Assembly (NCBI GenBank): GCA_000752035.1
Contig: CCFE01000016.1
Span: 56,728-120,727 of the forward strand
Direction: 5' to 3'
Length of the DNA stretch: 64,000 nt
Source of the DNA: Bacillus rubiinfantis
Lineage (GTDB): Bacteria > Bacillota > Bacilli > Bacillales > Cytobacillaceae
Part shown: piece after piece, positions 35,334 through 44,403 of the stretch
Layout: the number at the start of each line of letters is the position of its first letter
How positions within the stretch are numbered: the stretch's first letter is position 1
Position numbers and translations under genes: made by a program
The notes under the pieces: generated by a model
The model's input: the letters and a program-made list of their open reading frames with translations, nothing else
The model's database searches: none
Told to the model about the DNA's origin: nothing

Positions 35334-36626
35334 CTAACTTGCTTTCATTTTTTTCCTATGAATGGAAATCTCCCTTCGTCTTTCTTTCGTTACTCTTTGC
35401 CAAATAATGGCGGTAATCAAGCCAACGATTGTCAATCCTAATAAAATGGCAAATAATACCTTATATCCAGTTGTACCACTCCAATGGTCCAAACAAGCCC
35501 CGGCAACAAATGGCATAAAGACTTCCCCGCTATACCCGATGATCATTAATGGTATAGCGACTGTTCCTGTTGTTTCAACTGGATAGTCTCCTTCTACCAA
35601 AATAGCAAAGTGCGTTGCCTGTAATGCATACATGGATACATAAACAATGGCGATAAAGACTAAGAGTAATAAGATAAGAGAAGGCTTTCCGGGTAATAGG
35701 ATGAGAGCAGCTAAACCGGCTGCCAACAAACTATAGCCAATGATGACCATATTGGAAATCCCAATCCGATCCCCAATTATTCCAGAGGTAAAACTTCCGA
35801 CAGGACGGCAATATTGTGAAAAGTAACCCAAAGCGGCGGCAATGATGGTTGAAGCACCAAAGGCTGCCGTTGCATAAGGGGTAATATAGTAGAAACTATT
35901 AATCATGGCATAAGACGTCAAGATCAGAATGGCCGCCAGCCAGGTGGTTGGCATTTTTAAAATCTTCCAAAGTATATCCCAATTAAATTTTGAATGATCA
36001 GTTTCGTTTGCTTGACCATTGCTGTTGCTTTGTGCAGGATCCTTATAAATGAACATAATTATAATCCCTAAAACAATACAACACACAGAATAGAAAATTA
36101 TCACCGTAGACAATGCTACCTTGTCACTCATTTGCTTAGCAACAAAGGCGAAGAGTCCTAACACTAAAGCTGATTCGATCACTTTGGAAGCACCACGCCC
36201 GCCTTCAAAAAAGCCGAATGCTTTTCCTTGTTCATTCTCAGAGGCTAACGAACGGACAGCTTTAATTAATGCTACCCAAAAGGTCATGATGGATGTTATT
36301 CCCCAAGCCCCATAAATTAAGAGCAATACAGGGTAAGGGGGGTACAATAGTAAGGTAAAGCCTAAAGCACCTGTCACGATTAAGGAAAGCGTCAATAAGT
36401 GTTTCGTTTTCCACCGATCTGCTACATACCCTCCAAAGATATAGGAAATCAAACAAGTAATTCCAAACACACTACCAAGCGAACCCATTTGTGTATTAGT
36501 TAAATGAAAGTCGTTTAGAAATACATCATAATAATAGTTTCGAAAATAAGGCAATGTATAAATCATTTCACCTGCAAGGATTAAAATGATAAGAGTTGGT
36601 ATATTTTTCCTTAATTTTCCTTCCAT
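35334..36626 (-). CDS. MFS transporter
   Basis: 430 residues with 12 predicted helices. G-G-Y-V-A-D-R-W near 67-74 is the loop 2-3 motif, with a second G-I-I-G-D-R-I-G near 290. The general layout matches the OPA/NarK-like sugar-phosphate and anion carrier side of the MFS. Located 24 bases after a CocE/NonD hydrolase gene, so it probably imports the ester or peptide that enzyme cleaves, or exports the product. GGAGGGAACAG precedes the ATG. Confidence 0.8.
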   Translation of the reverse strand: MEGKLRKNIPTLIILILAGEMIYTLPYFRNYYYDVFLNDFHLTNTQMGSLGSVFGITCLISYIFGGYVADRWKTKHLLTLSLIVTGALGFTLLLYPPYPVLLLIYGAWGITSIMTFWVALIKAVRSLASENEQGKAFGFFEGGRGASKVIESALVLGLFAFVAKQMSDKVALSTVIIFYSVCCIVLGIIIMFIYKDPAQSNSNGQANETDHSKFNWDILWKILKMPTTWLAAILILTSYAMINSFYYITPYATAAFGASTIIAAALGYFSQYCRPVGSFTSGIIGDRIGISNMVIIGYSLLAAGLAALILLPGKPSLILLLLVFIAIVYVSMYALQATHFAILVEGDYPVETTGTVAIPLMIIGYSGEVFMPFVAGACLDHWSGTTGYKVLFAILLGLTIVGLITAIIWQRVTKERRREISIHRKKMKAS

Positions 36627-36650
36627 CTGTTCCCTCCAATTGTTGGCCTT

Positions 36651-38696
36651 TTAAAGTCCAACACGTTTAATTTTTTGGTCCCAATTCTTCTTGAATGCTA
36701 ACTGGCCGTTTTCCTTCACATCCATTTCACCAACGATGATAAAGTTTTCCGCATCAGAAGTTTGCGTAACGGTAATGTCAGCGTCTATCCACCAACCCTC
36801 ACGGCCAATTTTCATTTTTTGATAAATCGTATATTTCGCGGAAAGAGGATCAGCGTTGCTTAATGTCAACTCTCTTTTCAAATTGTGTTCAACTGTAACA
36901 TCAATTTCATCAAAGCGATAAACCCCTTCGCCAAATACCCCTCCTACACCATCCGTTATGCATGTCCATGTATCGGTTACAATATCGTATGAAATTGAAC
37001 GATCGACTTTTCCCTCTGAAAGGATTGTCATCGGAGTTAATGGCGCGCTTTGAGGATTCATATTTGGTCCTTGCACCTGGCTGCCATGAAAGATTGGCAA
37101 TGTAAACTTAGCAGTTTCCAGATTCAACGTAAGTGTTGCATCCTCTGGCATTGGCCAAAACATTGGCCAAAAAGTAGTAGCAATCGATAAACGCACCCGG
37201 TGCCCTGCTTTAAACTTATGTCCGCAGCAGTCTAAATCAACAAATGCATGTACCTTCTCACCTATGTTCAGCAAGTCTACTCGATCATGTCCATGTAAGT
37301 GGGTTAAATTCATTACACCATAGGAAACTCGGGTAACGGCCCCATCTGGGGACACATCTGAAAGTTGCGCAAAGAGCATTGCCTTTGGTTTGTCACTCGA
37401 TAATTGCACTTCGAATCTTGGATAGCCTACTATTTCTAATGGGTTTTCTAAGATATCACTTTCAAACACCATCGCCATCCCATCATCTAATCGCTGGTCT
37501 GACGGACTTTCCCCCAGTACACCAGCCCCCATCCATTCACCAGATAAAAGGCCGTGATTTAATGGCGTTTTTAATAACACTTGTTCTTCTTTTTCATCTC
37601 TTTCTTCTAGTAATTTACCATAAGTCAATTGATACGTTTTCGTACTAACTTCATTTGATGGCCATGAATCCAGTCCGACCCACTCTCCTTTACTAACCGG
37701 TTTAATGGAAGAAGGTGGCATACTTTCCTCAAGCCAAACATTCATCATTGGTCCATCCATCACGTCGTTTTCGATTCCTTTTAGCCAATGATTCCACCAT
37801 TTTACAGCTTCCTGCAAAAAGCCCATTGCTGGTCCTGGAACACCATCATGAGGATAAACATGTGCCCAAGGGCCAATAATTCCTTTTCTAGGGACTGATA
37901 GCCCTTTCAATAAGCTGAATACAGTATTCGTATAGGAATCTTCCCAACCATCAATGGCCAGAACTGGCACTTCAATGTCATCGTAATTTTCACAAACTGA
38001 ACCATGCTTCCAGTATTCATCTCTTGTCTGGTGCTTCATCCATTGTGCCATCCATAGAGGCATTTCATTTAATCTTTCCAGCCATTTTTCACGCCAGCTT
38101 TCGCCCACAATATGAGGATCAAGTGGACGCACCTGATAGGCTAACATAATAGCCCCCCACCAGAAGTTGTCATTTAAGAGACAGCCGCCTTTATAGTGAA
38201 TATCGTTGTTGTATCGGTCATCAGTAAACCCGAGTGTAATAATGGCTTTTAAATTTTTGGGCCTTTTGGCTGCAACTTGAAGTGAGTTAAAGCCTCCCCA
38301 AGATTTACCCATCATACCGATATTGCCATCGCACCAATTTTGATCTGCCATCCATTTAATCACTTCTAGTGCATCATCTTGTTCTTGCTTTAAGTATTCA
38401 TCTTTCAGCAAACCATCTGATTCCCCTGAACCTCTCATATCCACTCTGACTACCGCAAAACCGTGTCCGGCAAAATATCCATGCATTGGTTCATCTCTTG
38501 TCCTTGTACCATCTGTCTTTCGGTAAGGAATGTACTCTAAAATCGCGGGTACTTTTTGACCTTCCGCAACTTCAGGCAGCCAGATGCGACTTGAAAGTTT
38601 ACTTCCATCTTTTAATTCAATCCAAGTATTTTCAATCGTCTGAAACGAATAAGGAAATTTAGTGATAACTTTCCCCTCTTTATATTCTGTTGACAA
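36651..38696 (-). CDS. CocE/NonD-family hydrolase (X-Pro dipeptidyl-peptidase S15 type)
   Basis: 681 residues from the TTG at 38696, which follows AGGGGAGG by 8 bases; the ATG at 38732 has no ribosome site. Alpha/beta hydrolase core about 20-290 with nucleophile S132 in GKSWGGFN. The C-terminal jelly-roll domain (PepX_C; about 320-570) is typical of cocaine esterase and X-Pro peptidases. An extra C-terminal part (about 575-681) extends beyond the usual length of about 570. Cytoplasmic; no signal peptide. Substrate unknown, but linked to the adjacent MFS transporter. Confidence 0.82.
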   Translation of the reverse strand: MSTEYKEGKVITKFPYSFQTIENTWIELKDGSKLSSRIWLPEVAEGQKVPAILEYIPYRKTDGTRTRDEPMHGYFAGHGFAVVRVDMRGSGESDGLLKDEYLKQEQDDALEVIKWMADQNWCDGNIGMMGKSWGGFNSLQVAAKRPKNLKAIITLGFTDDRYNNDIHYKGGCLLNDNFWWGAIMLAYQVRPLDPHIVGESWREKWLERLNEMPLWMAQWMKHQTRDEYWKHGSVCENYDDIEVPVLAIDGWEDSYTNTVFSLLKGLSVPRKGIIGPWAHVYPHDGVPGPAMGFLQEAVKWWNHWLKGIENDVMDGPMMNVWLEESMPPSSIKPVSKGEWVGLDSWPSNEVSTKTYQLTYGKLLEERDEKEEQVLLKTPLNHGLLSGEWMGAGVLGESPSDQRLDDGMAMVFESDILENPLEIVGYPRFEVQLSSDKPKAMLFAQLSDVSPDGAVTRVSYGVMNLTHLHGHDRVDLLNIGEKVHAFVDLDCCGHKFKAGHRVRLSIATTFWPMFWPMPEDATLTLNLETAKFTLPIFHGSQVQGPNMNPQSAPLTPMTILSEGKVDRSISYDIVTDTWTCITDGVGGVFGEGVYRFDEIDVTVEHNLKRELTLSNADPLSAKYTIYQKMKIGREGWWIDADITVTQTSDAENFIIVGEMDVKENGQLAFKKNWDQKIKRVGL

Positions 38697-38739
38697 TGTT
38701 TTAGCCTCCCCTTTGTCATTTGCATCCGCCATAAAGTAG

Positions 38740-38751
38740 TCATGATCATGA
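38740..38751. promoter_or_regulatory. Palindrome upstream of the hydrolase gene (putative operator 1)
   Basis: TCATGATCATGA, perfect 12-bp palindrome, 44 bases before the TTG start. Confidence 0.45.
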
Positions 38752-38820
38752 TTTATTTACTCATTTTTAGCGCATTCTGAAAATTATTAATCAAAGTCAT
38801 ATAATAACCATAATCACTTT

Positions 38821-38834
38821 ATAATCATGATTAT
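38821..38834. promoter_or_regulatory. Palindrome upstream of the hydrolase gene (putative operator 2)
   Basis: ATAATCATGATTAT, perfect 14-bp palindrome sharing the ATCATGAT core with operator 1. Candidate site of the nearby TetR regulator. Confidence 0.45.
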
Positions 38835-39112
38835 ATTTTGTTTCTAGTATATCACCCGAATATATGTTGCACAACTTTAAATTTTCTAAATTTTTAGGTT
38901 AGAATTTACTTTGTAAATAAGGTAACGGTAACTAATGTAATTCATTTGCTAACGGAACAGGCGGTTATCATAATGCTTAATACCACCGTTAAAATAAGCA
39001 CGATTATTCCTTTTTTCATAGTTATGTACTCTAATGTTGTTGATTTAAATAAATCTTCATCAAAGGAGACGAATGTAGAACTCTTATTGACGCATTTTTT
39101 TATTTTACGCAA
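38835..39112. other. Intergenic region, no supported gene
   Basis: A/T-rich; a 68-codon rightward frame here has no ribosome site and is not credited. Confidence 0.35.
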
Positions 39113-39150
39113 AAACAAACGGCTGAAGTTTATTTCACAGCCGTTTGTTT
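39113..39150 (-). terminator. Terminator of the small membrane protein gene
   Basis: Perfect 13-base stem AAACAAACGGCTG/CAGCCGTTTGTTT overlapping the end of the gene. Confidence 0.8.
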
Positions 39151-39609
39151 AGAGATAAGTTTTTCTATAAAAACTTGAAACATGTATAAAAATAGTGACT
39201 CCACTAAAAAAAGTAACTGTAATTGCATTTTTTTCATCCGGACAAGTGACAATATCCCCGCATTTCTAAACCAATCCATGATGAAATAAGTAAAAAAGAA
39301 ATGGGATACCTGAGTAAACATTAGATACTTTAATAAATTGCCGTATGTAAGTTTTAATACCCACATCGAGGAAACAAAAAATGGGCCCCATAGTAAGGGA
39401 AATACTCCTGTAAGACGAGGATGGAGTTTTTCATAAAACCACCACCATTTCCGCTTTTTGGCAATATGATTAATAATCCTTACAGCCACACATATACACA
39501 AACTCGTAGGCAGGAACTTTTTAACCGACTCTTTTCCTAGAAAGGGGATTGTAAACCAAGGAAGTATTAAAATGAGTACCAAGATAAGCCTAGGGTTCAA
39601 TTTTTTCAT
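39130..39609 (-). CDS. Small multi-pass membrane protein of unknown function
   Basis: 159 residues from ATG 39609 (a GTG at 39621 is an alternative). Four hydrophobic segments (about 7-25, 32-48, 65-90, 130-150) and several aromatic-rich loops including KKRKWWWFYEKLHPRL. No family recognised with confidence; similar small membrane proteins are common in bacilli. It is the last gene before the rlmH-type att array and may be native chromosome or the edge of a further insertion. Confidence 0.6.
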   Translation of the reverse strand: MKKLNPRLILVLILILPWFTIPFLGKESVKKFLPTSLCICVAVRIINHIAKKRKWWWFYEKLHPRLTGVFPLLWGPFFVSSMWVLKLTYGNLLKYLMFTQVSHFFFTYFIMDWFRNAGILSLVRMKKMQLQLLFLVESLFLYMFQVFIEKLISKQTAVK

Positions 39610-39752
39610 CAAAACGATCACCTTTTTCCTTTGTGGATGAAAATATTTTGTTCAAAAAACAAAAATACATTCATTCAAAATAAGGTCAATCTATAATAAG
39701 AAAAAAGTGAAGCCATATTGTGCTCCTGCGTTCTATATTTAAAAATCTCCAC

Positions 39753-39771
39753 TTACTTATGGTACGGTTCA
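39753..39771. repeat. rlmH-type attachment-site copy 3 (distal)
   Basis: TTACTTATGGTACGGTTCA, identical over 19 bases to the rlmH 3' end at 43541-43559 and in the same orientation. Confidence 0.85.
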
Positions 39772-39845
39772 GCATGATGTATTTAAATGAGGTTTTTATC
39801 GCAATTATAGGCTCATTTGCGGCTCATTTGCGGCTCATTTGCGGC

Positions 39846-41486
39846 TCATTTTTTTAATTTATATCTACTGGATTTATTTTGTCCTTCTAAAACTATTTTT
39901 TCCTGGTCTCTTAAATCCTTTAATATTCTTTTACTTGTAGCTGGTGAAAATCCACAAAGCCTCTCCACTTCTTTACGTGTTATATACTTATTTTTTGTTA
40001 AGTAGTCCAAAATCATTACATTAGCCTGAATTTCATCAAAATCCTTATCTTTTGTGTACTCAATATTATCATCTAAACTTTCGTAAACTCGATGAGTAAA
40101 CATATATTTATTTCTTGCTTCCCTTTGTAGAATATTTCTTTTTTGACAAAGTTTATTTAAAACATTTGCTGCTGATTGAGTTGTTATTTGAGCTACCTCC
40201 GCAGCCTTACCTAGAGTAATGGTTTTGTAAGATTTAATATACTTTAAAATACATATTTCTGAAACTGAAAACTCGCCATTATTTTCTTCCTCTTTAGTAA
40301 TAAACTTCAGAAATTCTATATCCTCTAAGCTACTTCTTAAAGTCAAACTTACTGCCTCAGAGTATAAATTATATTCTGGAGCTGACTTTCCCAATGAAAG
40401 CATATCTTTAAATATGATATCTACTCCTTGTCCGGAACGTTGGACGTATCTAAGTTTTTGAAGTACTTCGGCAATTAGTTTATTTCTTGGTGAAGAAGGA
40501 TGTGTGATAATATTTGTACTATCCACTCCAGATGGAAAAGAACCAGGGTTCTCAACTATAATTTCGTTCGGATAAAACTTAACAAATATTGAAGAAGTGC
40601 TTTCATAATCACGATGTGAAATAGCATTTAAAAGCGCTTCTTGGAACACATTAATAGGATAATCCTGAATTTCCAATTTAAATAGTCCCATTTGAATGTT
40701 CTGAATTCCATTTCTATCTTCAAAAAATTGTTGAATTCTATCTACAGCCTGGATTAATGGAACTTTTAATTCTAAACGCTTATGGTATTCAGTCTGCCCC
40801 TCATTATATGTAAGGATAATTATTTCTGATTGTGGCATATATTTAGCAATTGCCTCTTTAGTTCCAACAAATAATAATCCTGCTACTGTTAACAGAATTT
40901 CATCGTCAACTACATCAATCAATCGTAAGTCTTTTAAGAACGTAATATTGTCTGATTGGTATAAAGTAGAATCTTTATCACGAGATTGTATTTTTAGCTT
41001 TCATCGCTCTACTTCAGTAAAATCTATATCTTCTTTGGTAGTAGGTTCAATAATCTTAGCAGAATAGTCCCCTTTAAATCCTTTTATACTATTTGAGGTG
41101 TATTCTGATGGATAAAATGGCTTTGTATTTTTCCCTAATCTTTTATATACAACACCTTTTGAAGTAGCGACAATTTCTTGTGATTTTTGAATGGTTATTT
41201 TTATAATATCTTTATTGGCAATCTTTATTACATCAATATCAGTAAACAGCTTAGGTATCGTCTTGTCATAAATACTCTCAATGATATTCTGCTCATCATA
41301 GTCATTGCATCCGGTAATTTCTCCATCATCTTCAACCCCGACTAAGATGATACCGCCATCTGTATTAGCAAAGCCCACAGCCTCATTTGTTAAGATATTC
41401 ATGAGTTCTTTCTTGTTTGCTTTCTTCCAACTTTTAAACTCTACATACTTAGTTTCACCTTGTTGAATAACTTCTTTAATATCCAT
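39846..41486 (-). pseudogene. AlbA_2 (Schlafen-like) ATP-binding regulator, split by an in-frame TGA
   Basis: The start at 41486 follows AGGAGGTG. The first part has the AlbA_2 domain (ETKYVEFKSWKKA, NEAVGFANTDGGIILVGVEDDGEI). TGA at 41001-41003 stops it, but the same frame continues without a gap through the HATPase_c_4-like part (FQEALLNAISHRDYE, VENPGSFPSGV, RNKLIAEVLQKLRYVQRSGQG) to two winged-helix segments near the C-terminus. One base change would restore 546 residues. Such proteins are widespread accessory genes, some linked to phage defence. Two separate polypeptides remain possible. Confidence 0.75.
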
Positions 41487-41580
41487 AAAATACACCTCCT
41501 AACTCGATATAGACATTATACCAAGTATAGAAGACAAAACGGAAAGATTAGGTAATAGAACAATAAATAAAAAAACTCAT

Positions 41581-41599
41581 TTACTTATGCTACCGTTCA
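41581..41599. repeat. rlmH-type attachment-site copy 2 (middle)
   Basis: TTACTTATGCTACCGTTCA, 17 of 19 bases identical to the rlmH 3' end, same orientation. Confidence 0.75.
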
Positions 41600-41826
41600 G
41601 CGTATCAATCTAAAGGCAATGGATATATTTAATTGATTGGACTATTTATTAATATCCATTTTATTCAATTTCGGAAGTAAGTACGATTCCTCAATTTATT
41701 GTATTAGTTTGAGCCTAATACTTTTTTTGTTTAACTTATCATATATTCGGCTAAAATGTAAAACATACTTTAAACTTTTACTGAATAAATGTAATATATA
41801 ATTAAACAATGTGAGAGGTGAAAACA

Positions 41827-43287
41827 ATGTCCTTTATATCTCAAGAAAAAATCCTGAAAGTCTTATTAGGCTTTAACCCCTGGTGGAATAGTGGACAAAT
41901 CCCTCGTGATTTTGAAAAGCCAGTTAAACGCTTAGCATTTTACGAAGCCAAAAAATATTTCTATCACTCTGATATTAGACGTGAAGTCATTCTTTCTGGT
42001 CCCAGACGAGTAGGAAAAACAACCATTATGTATCAAATGATAAGTGATATTCTAAGAACTTCATCCCCTAAGCAGATACTATATGTGTCTTATGATCACC
42101 CAATGCTTAAGCTATGTGATATTGGTGATATTCTTGAAGTGTTTGAAAATAATATCTCACAGGGTTCTGAAAAATTATTTTTATTCTTCGATGAAATCCA
42201 GTATGCTTCTGATTGGGATACTTGGCTTAAGACCTTATATGATCAGCACCCTTCCTATAAAATTATGGCTACTGGCTCTGCAAGTCCTGTACTTGCCACA
42301 AAAATGGGTGAAAGTGGAGTCGGGAGATGGACACAAATAAAGATACCAACACTTTCATTTTATGAGTATATTGATCTAATTGGGGCAAATAAACCAGACT
42401 TACCGAAAAATATTAAACCAACTCAATTGGGTCATTTAGATGAAAAGACACTCACTACTATTATGCTTTCTCTACAACCTTTGCAAAAGCATTTTCATCA
42501 ATACCTATTAATTGGAGGATTTCCCGAAGTTGCAAAAACCCAAGATATTTCTTTTGCTCAGAAAATTATTCGGGAAGATGTAGTAGATAAGGTAATAAAA
42601 AGAGATATCGTATCTTTGTTCAATATACGAAATGTCTCTGAGTTTGAGAAAATCTTTTTATACCTATGTATCACCAGTGGGAATATTGTCGTAGCGGAAA
42701 CAATTGCTAAAGAAATAGGTGTATCCAGACCAACAATCAGCAATTACTTAGAATTATTAGAGCATGCGAATTTAATCTATACAAGTAAACCCTTCGAACT
42801 TAAAGGGAAAAAAGTATTAAAGTCCAAACCAAAAGTTTATTTAGCCGATCCTGCCATTCGCAATGCTGTATTAATGTTGGGAGAAGAGGTTCTAACCGAT
42901 CCATTAGAAATGGGTACAATAATCGAAACTGCAGTATATAAACATATCCATACTTTCTTCTATGGTCAACATCCAACCATTGGGTATTTTAGGGATGCTA
43001 AAACTCAAAAAGAAATAGACATCATTGTCTCATTCCCAATTGGTCGTATCTTAATTGAAGTGAAGTACAGACAAAATTCTACTATCTCTGAAAACGAGGC
43101 AATTGTAGAATGGGCTAATGATTCTCTTACAAAAGGGGCAATTGTGGTAACTCGTGGTGACGATGATTACGGCATAACAAAACACAAAACAAATACGAAA
43201 ATCTTTCGTATTCCAGCTTTTGCGTTTCTTTACTTATTAGGGCATGCAGAAAAAGAAGGATATGAACAGTCACAAGAAAATCTGTAA
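41827..43287 (+). CDS. AAA_14/DUF4143 ATPase
   Basis: 486 residues from ATG 41827 behind GAGAGGTG. Walker A GPRRVGKTT (58-66), Walker B LFLFFDEIQYASDW near 122-135, and a sensor region GSASPVL. The C-terminal DUF4143 domain (about 240-460) contains a winged helix (SRPTISNYLELLEHANLIY) and a PD-(D/E)XK-like end with KEIDIIVSFPIGRILIEVKY. These ATPases are typical of accessory islands and are of unknown function. It is the single gene between two att copies, so it came in with that segment. Confidence 0.85.
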   Translation: MSFISQEKILKVLLGFNPWWNSGQIPRDFEKPVKRLAFYEAKKYFYHSDIRREVILSGPRRVGKTTIMYQMISDILRTSSPKQILYVSYDHPMLKLCDIGDILEVFENNISQGSEKLFLFFDEIQYASDWDTWLKTLYDQHPSYKIMATGSASPVLATKMGESGVGRWTQIKIPTLSFYEYIDLIGANKPDLPKNIKPTQLGHLDEKTLTTIMLSLQPLQKHFHQYLLIGGFPEVAKTQDISFAQKIIREDVVDKVIKRDIVSLFNIRNVSEFEKIFLYLCITSGNIVVAETIAKEIGVSRPTISNYLELLEHANLIYTSKPFELKGKKVLKSKPKVYLADPAIRNAVLMLGEEVLTDPLEMGTIIETAVYKHIHTFFYGQHPTIGYFRDAKTQKEIDIIVSFPIGRILIEVKYRQNSTISENEAIVEWANDSLTKGAIVVTRGDDDYGITKHKTNTKIFRIPAFAFLYLLGHAEKEGYEQSQENL

Positions 43288-43368
43288 GTGATACTCCATT
43301 ATAATAGAATTCAATTTGAATTAAATAAACCTACAATTAAAGAAATCTCCTTGGGAGCAAGGTTCTAA

Positions 43369-43569
43369 TGTGTTAAGTGCATTTCTAAAATATTAGCTAC
43401 TCTGCCCCCAGAACAACAAAAGGATTTCCTCCACTCCATAATTAATAAGATTACTGCTAATAAAGGTAATCCCCCAAGTAAAAGAAACATCAAAGATATT
43501 GAATTATCCTTTGATGTTTCTTCTTCAACAAACTATGTGCTTACTTATGGTACGGTTCACCCCGATTAA
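43369..43569 (+). pseudogene. 3' remnant of a probable large serine recombinase
   Basis: A stop-bounded 66-codon frame encodes ATLPPEQQKDFLHSIINKI and then RNIKDIELSFDVSS, followed by NYVLTYGTVHPD. The IKDIELSFD pattern is the usual C-terminal ending of large serine recombinases in bacilli. The rest of the gene (about 400-500 codons) is missing. Its last ten codons read through the att sequence into the opposite strand of rlmH. Assignment rests on this short tail, so moderate confidence. Confidence 0.5.
43541..43559. repeat. rlmH-type attachment-site copy 1 (within the rlmH 3' end)
   Basis: TTACTTATGGTACGGTTCA; on the minus strand it encodes the last residues (E-P-Y-H-K-stop) of RlmH. The same place in rlmH is the known integration site of staphylococcal SCC elements. 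Confidence 0.85.
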
Positions 43570-44020
43570 TCCGAAATGCCCGATAAATTTGCTCTACCAA
43601 AATCAACCGCATCAACTGATGGGGGAAGGTCATGCGTGAAAACGAGAGCTGTTCATTGGCTCGCTTCAATACATCATCGCTCAATCCCAATGACCCCCCG
43701 ATAACGAAGGTGATTTTGCTTTTTCCGTAGGTGGCCAGCTTGTCCAATGTATCGGCGAGCTCCTCGGATGATTGCATTTTGCCTTGGATGGCCAGGGCAA
43801 TGACATAGGTATCGGCGCTAATTTTTGCCAGGATTCGTTCGCCTTCTTTTTGTTTGACCTGGAGCATTTCTAGTTCGCTTAACTCCTCCGGGGCCTTTTC
43901 ATCGGCGACTTCAAGCACTTCCAGCTTGGCATAGGCCGATAAACGCTTCAAATATTCCGCAATGCCCTGCTTTAGATATTTTTCTTTCAACTTCCCAACG
44001 GTTATTATTGAGATATTCAC
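43541..44020 (-). CDS. rlmH: 23S rRNA (pseudouridine1915-N3)-methyltransferase RlmH
   Basis: 159 residues, normal length. SPOUT fold with the trefoil-knot motif TFVIGGSLGLSDDVLKRA (about 100-120) and the C-terminal SFSRMTFPHQLMRLILVEQIYRAFRINRGEPYHK, which is nearly invariant in the family. Methylates pseudouridine 1915 of 23S rRNA. Counterpart of staphylococcal orfX. The gene is intact although several att copies lie beyond its 3' end. Confidence 0.97.
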   Translation of the reverse strand: MNISIITVGKLKEKYLKQGIAEYLKRLSAYAKLEVLEVADEKAPEELSELEMLQVKQKEGERILAKISADTYVIALAIQGKMQSSEELADTLDKLATYGKSKITFVIGGSLGLSDDVLKRANEQLSFSRMTFPHQLMRLILVEQIYRAFRINRGEPYHK

Positions 44021-44121
44021 AATCCACAGCCCTTTTCATTTTGTTTACGAACAGCTTACAAACAAGATATCCACAGAAGTTATCCACATATGCACATTTT
44101 TTATCCACATCTTGTATGAAA

Positions 44122-44280
44122 TCATTTGTTCGCCACAAGATATACAGCCCTATTTTGACAAAATTCACAGGTTGTTGATAAGTTATCCACATCAAGCTTC
44201 GTTAAAACCGGAAATGTTTCATGTTCATCCACAATGACATCAAGTCCTAACTCTACATGTTCCTCACAGCAATAAATCAT
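44122..44280 (-). CDS. CxxH/CxxC small protein (YyzF type)
   Basis: 52 residues, ATG at 44280, TGA at 44122-44124. Begins MIYCCEEHVELGLDVIVDEH, giving the CxxH motif, and has CEFC (CxxC) near residues 40-43, so it probably binds one zinc. Position between htrA and rlmH is conserved in bacilli (YyzF in B. subtilis). GAAAGGTG upstream serves as ribosome site. Function unknown. Confidence 0.85.
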   Translation of the reverse strand: MIYCCEEHVELGLDVIVDEHETFPVLTKLDVDNLSTTCEFCQNRAVYLVANK

Positions 44281-44403
44281 TGAAAACCTACACCTTTCCT
44301 CACGACTAATGTGTTCAATTATTTTCCTACACGTTACTATATCATACTGCTTGCGAAAAAAAACAGGACAGTGAACAACTCACCCTCCTGCTATACTGCA
44401 TAG

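Noticed and set aside
38946..39152. 68-codon rightward frame after the hydrolase promoter
   Set aside because: No ribosome site, composition like non-coding DNA, and it overlaps a terminator.
43911..44195. 94-codon minus-strand frame upstream of rlmH
   Set aside because: Overlaps the rlmH start and the CxxH/CxxC gene in another frame; no ribosome site.
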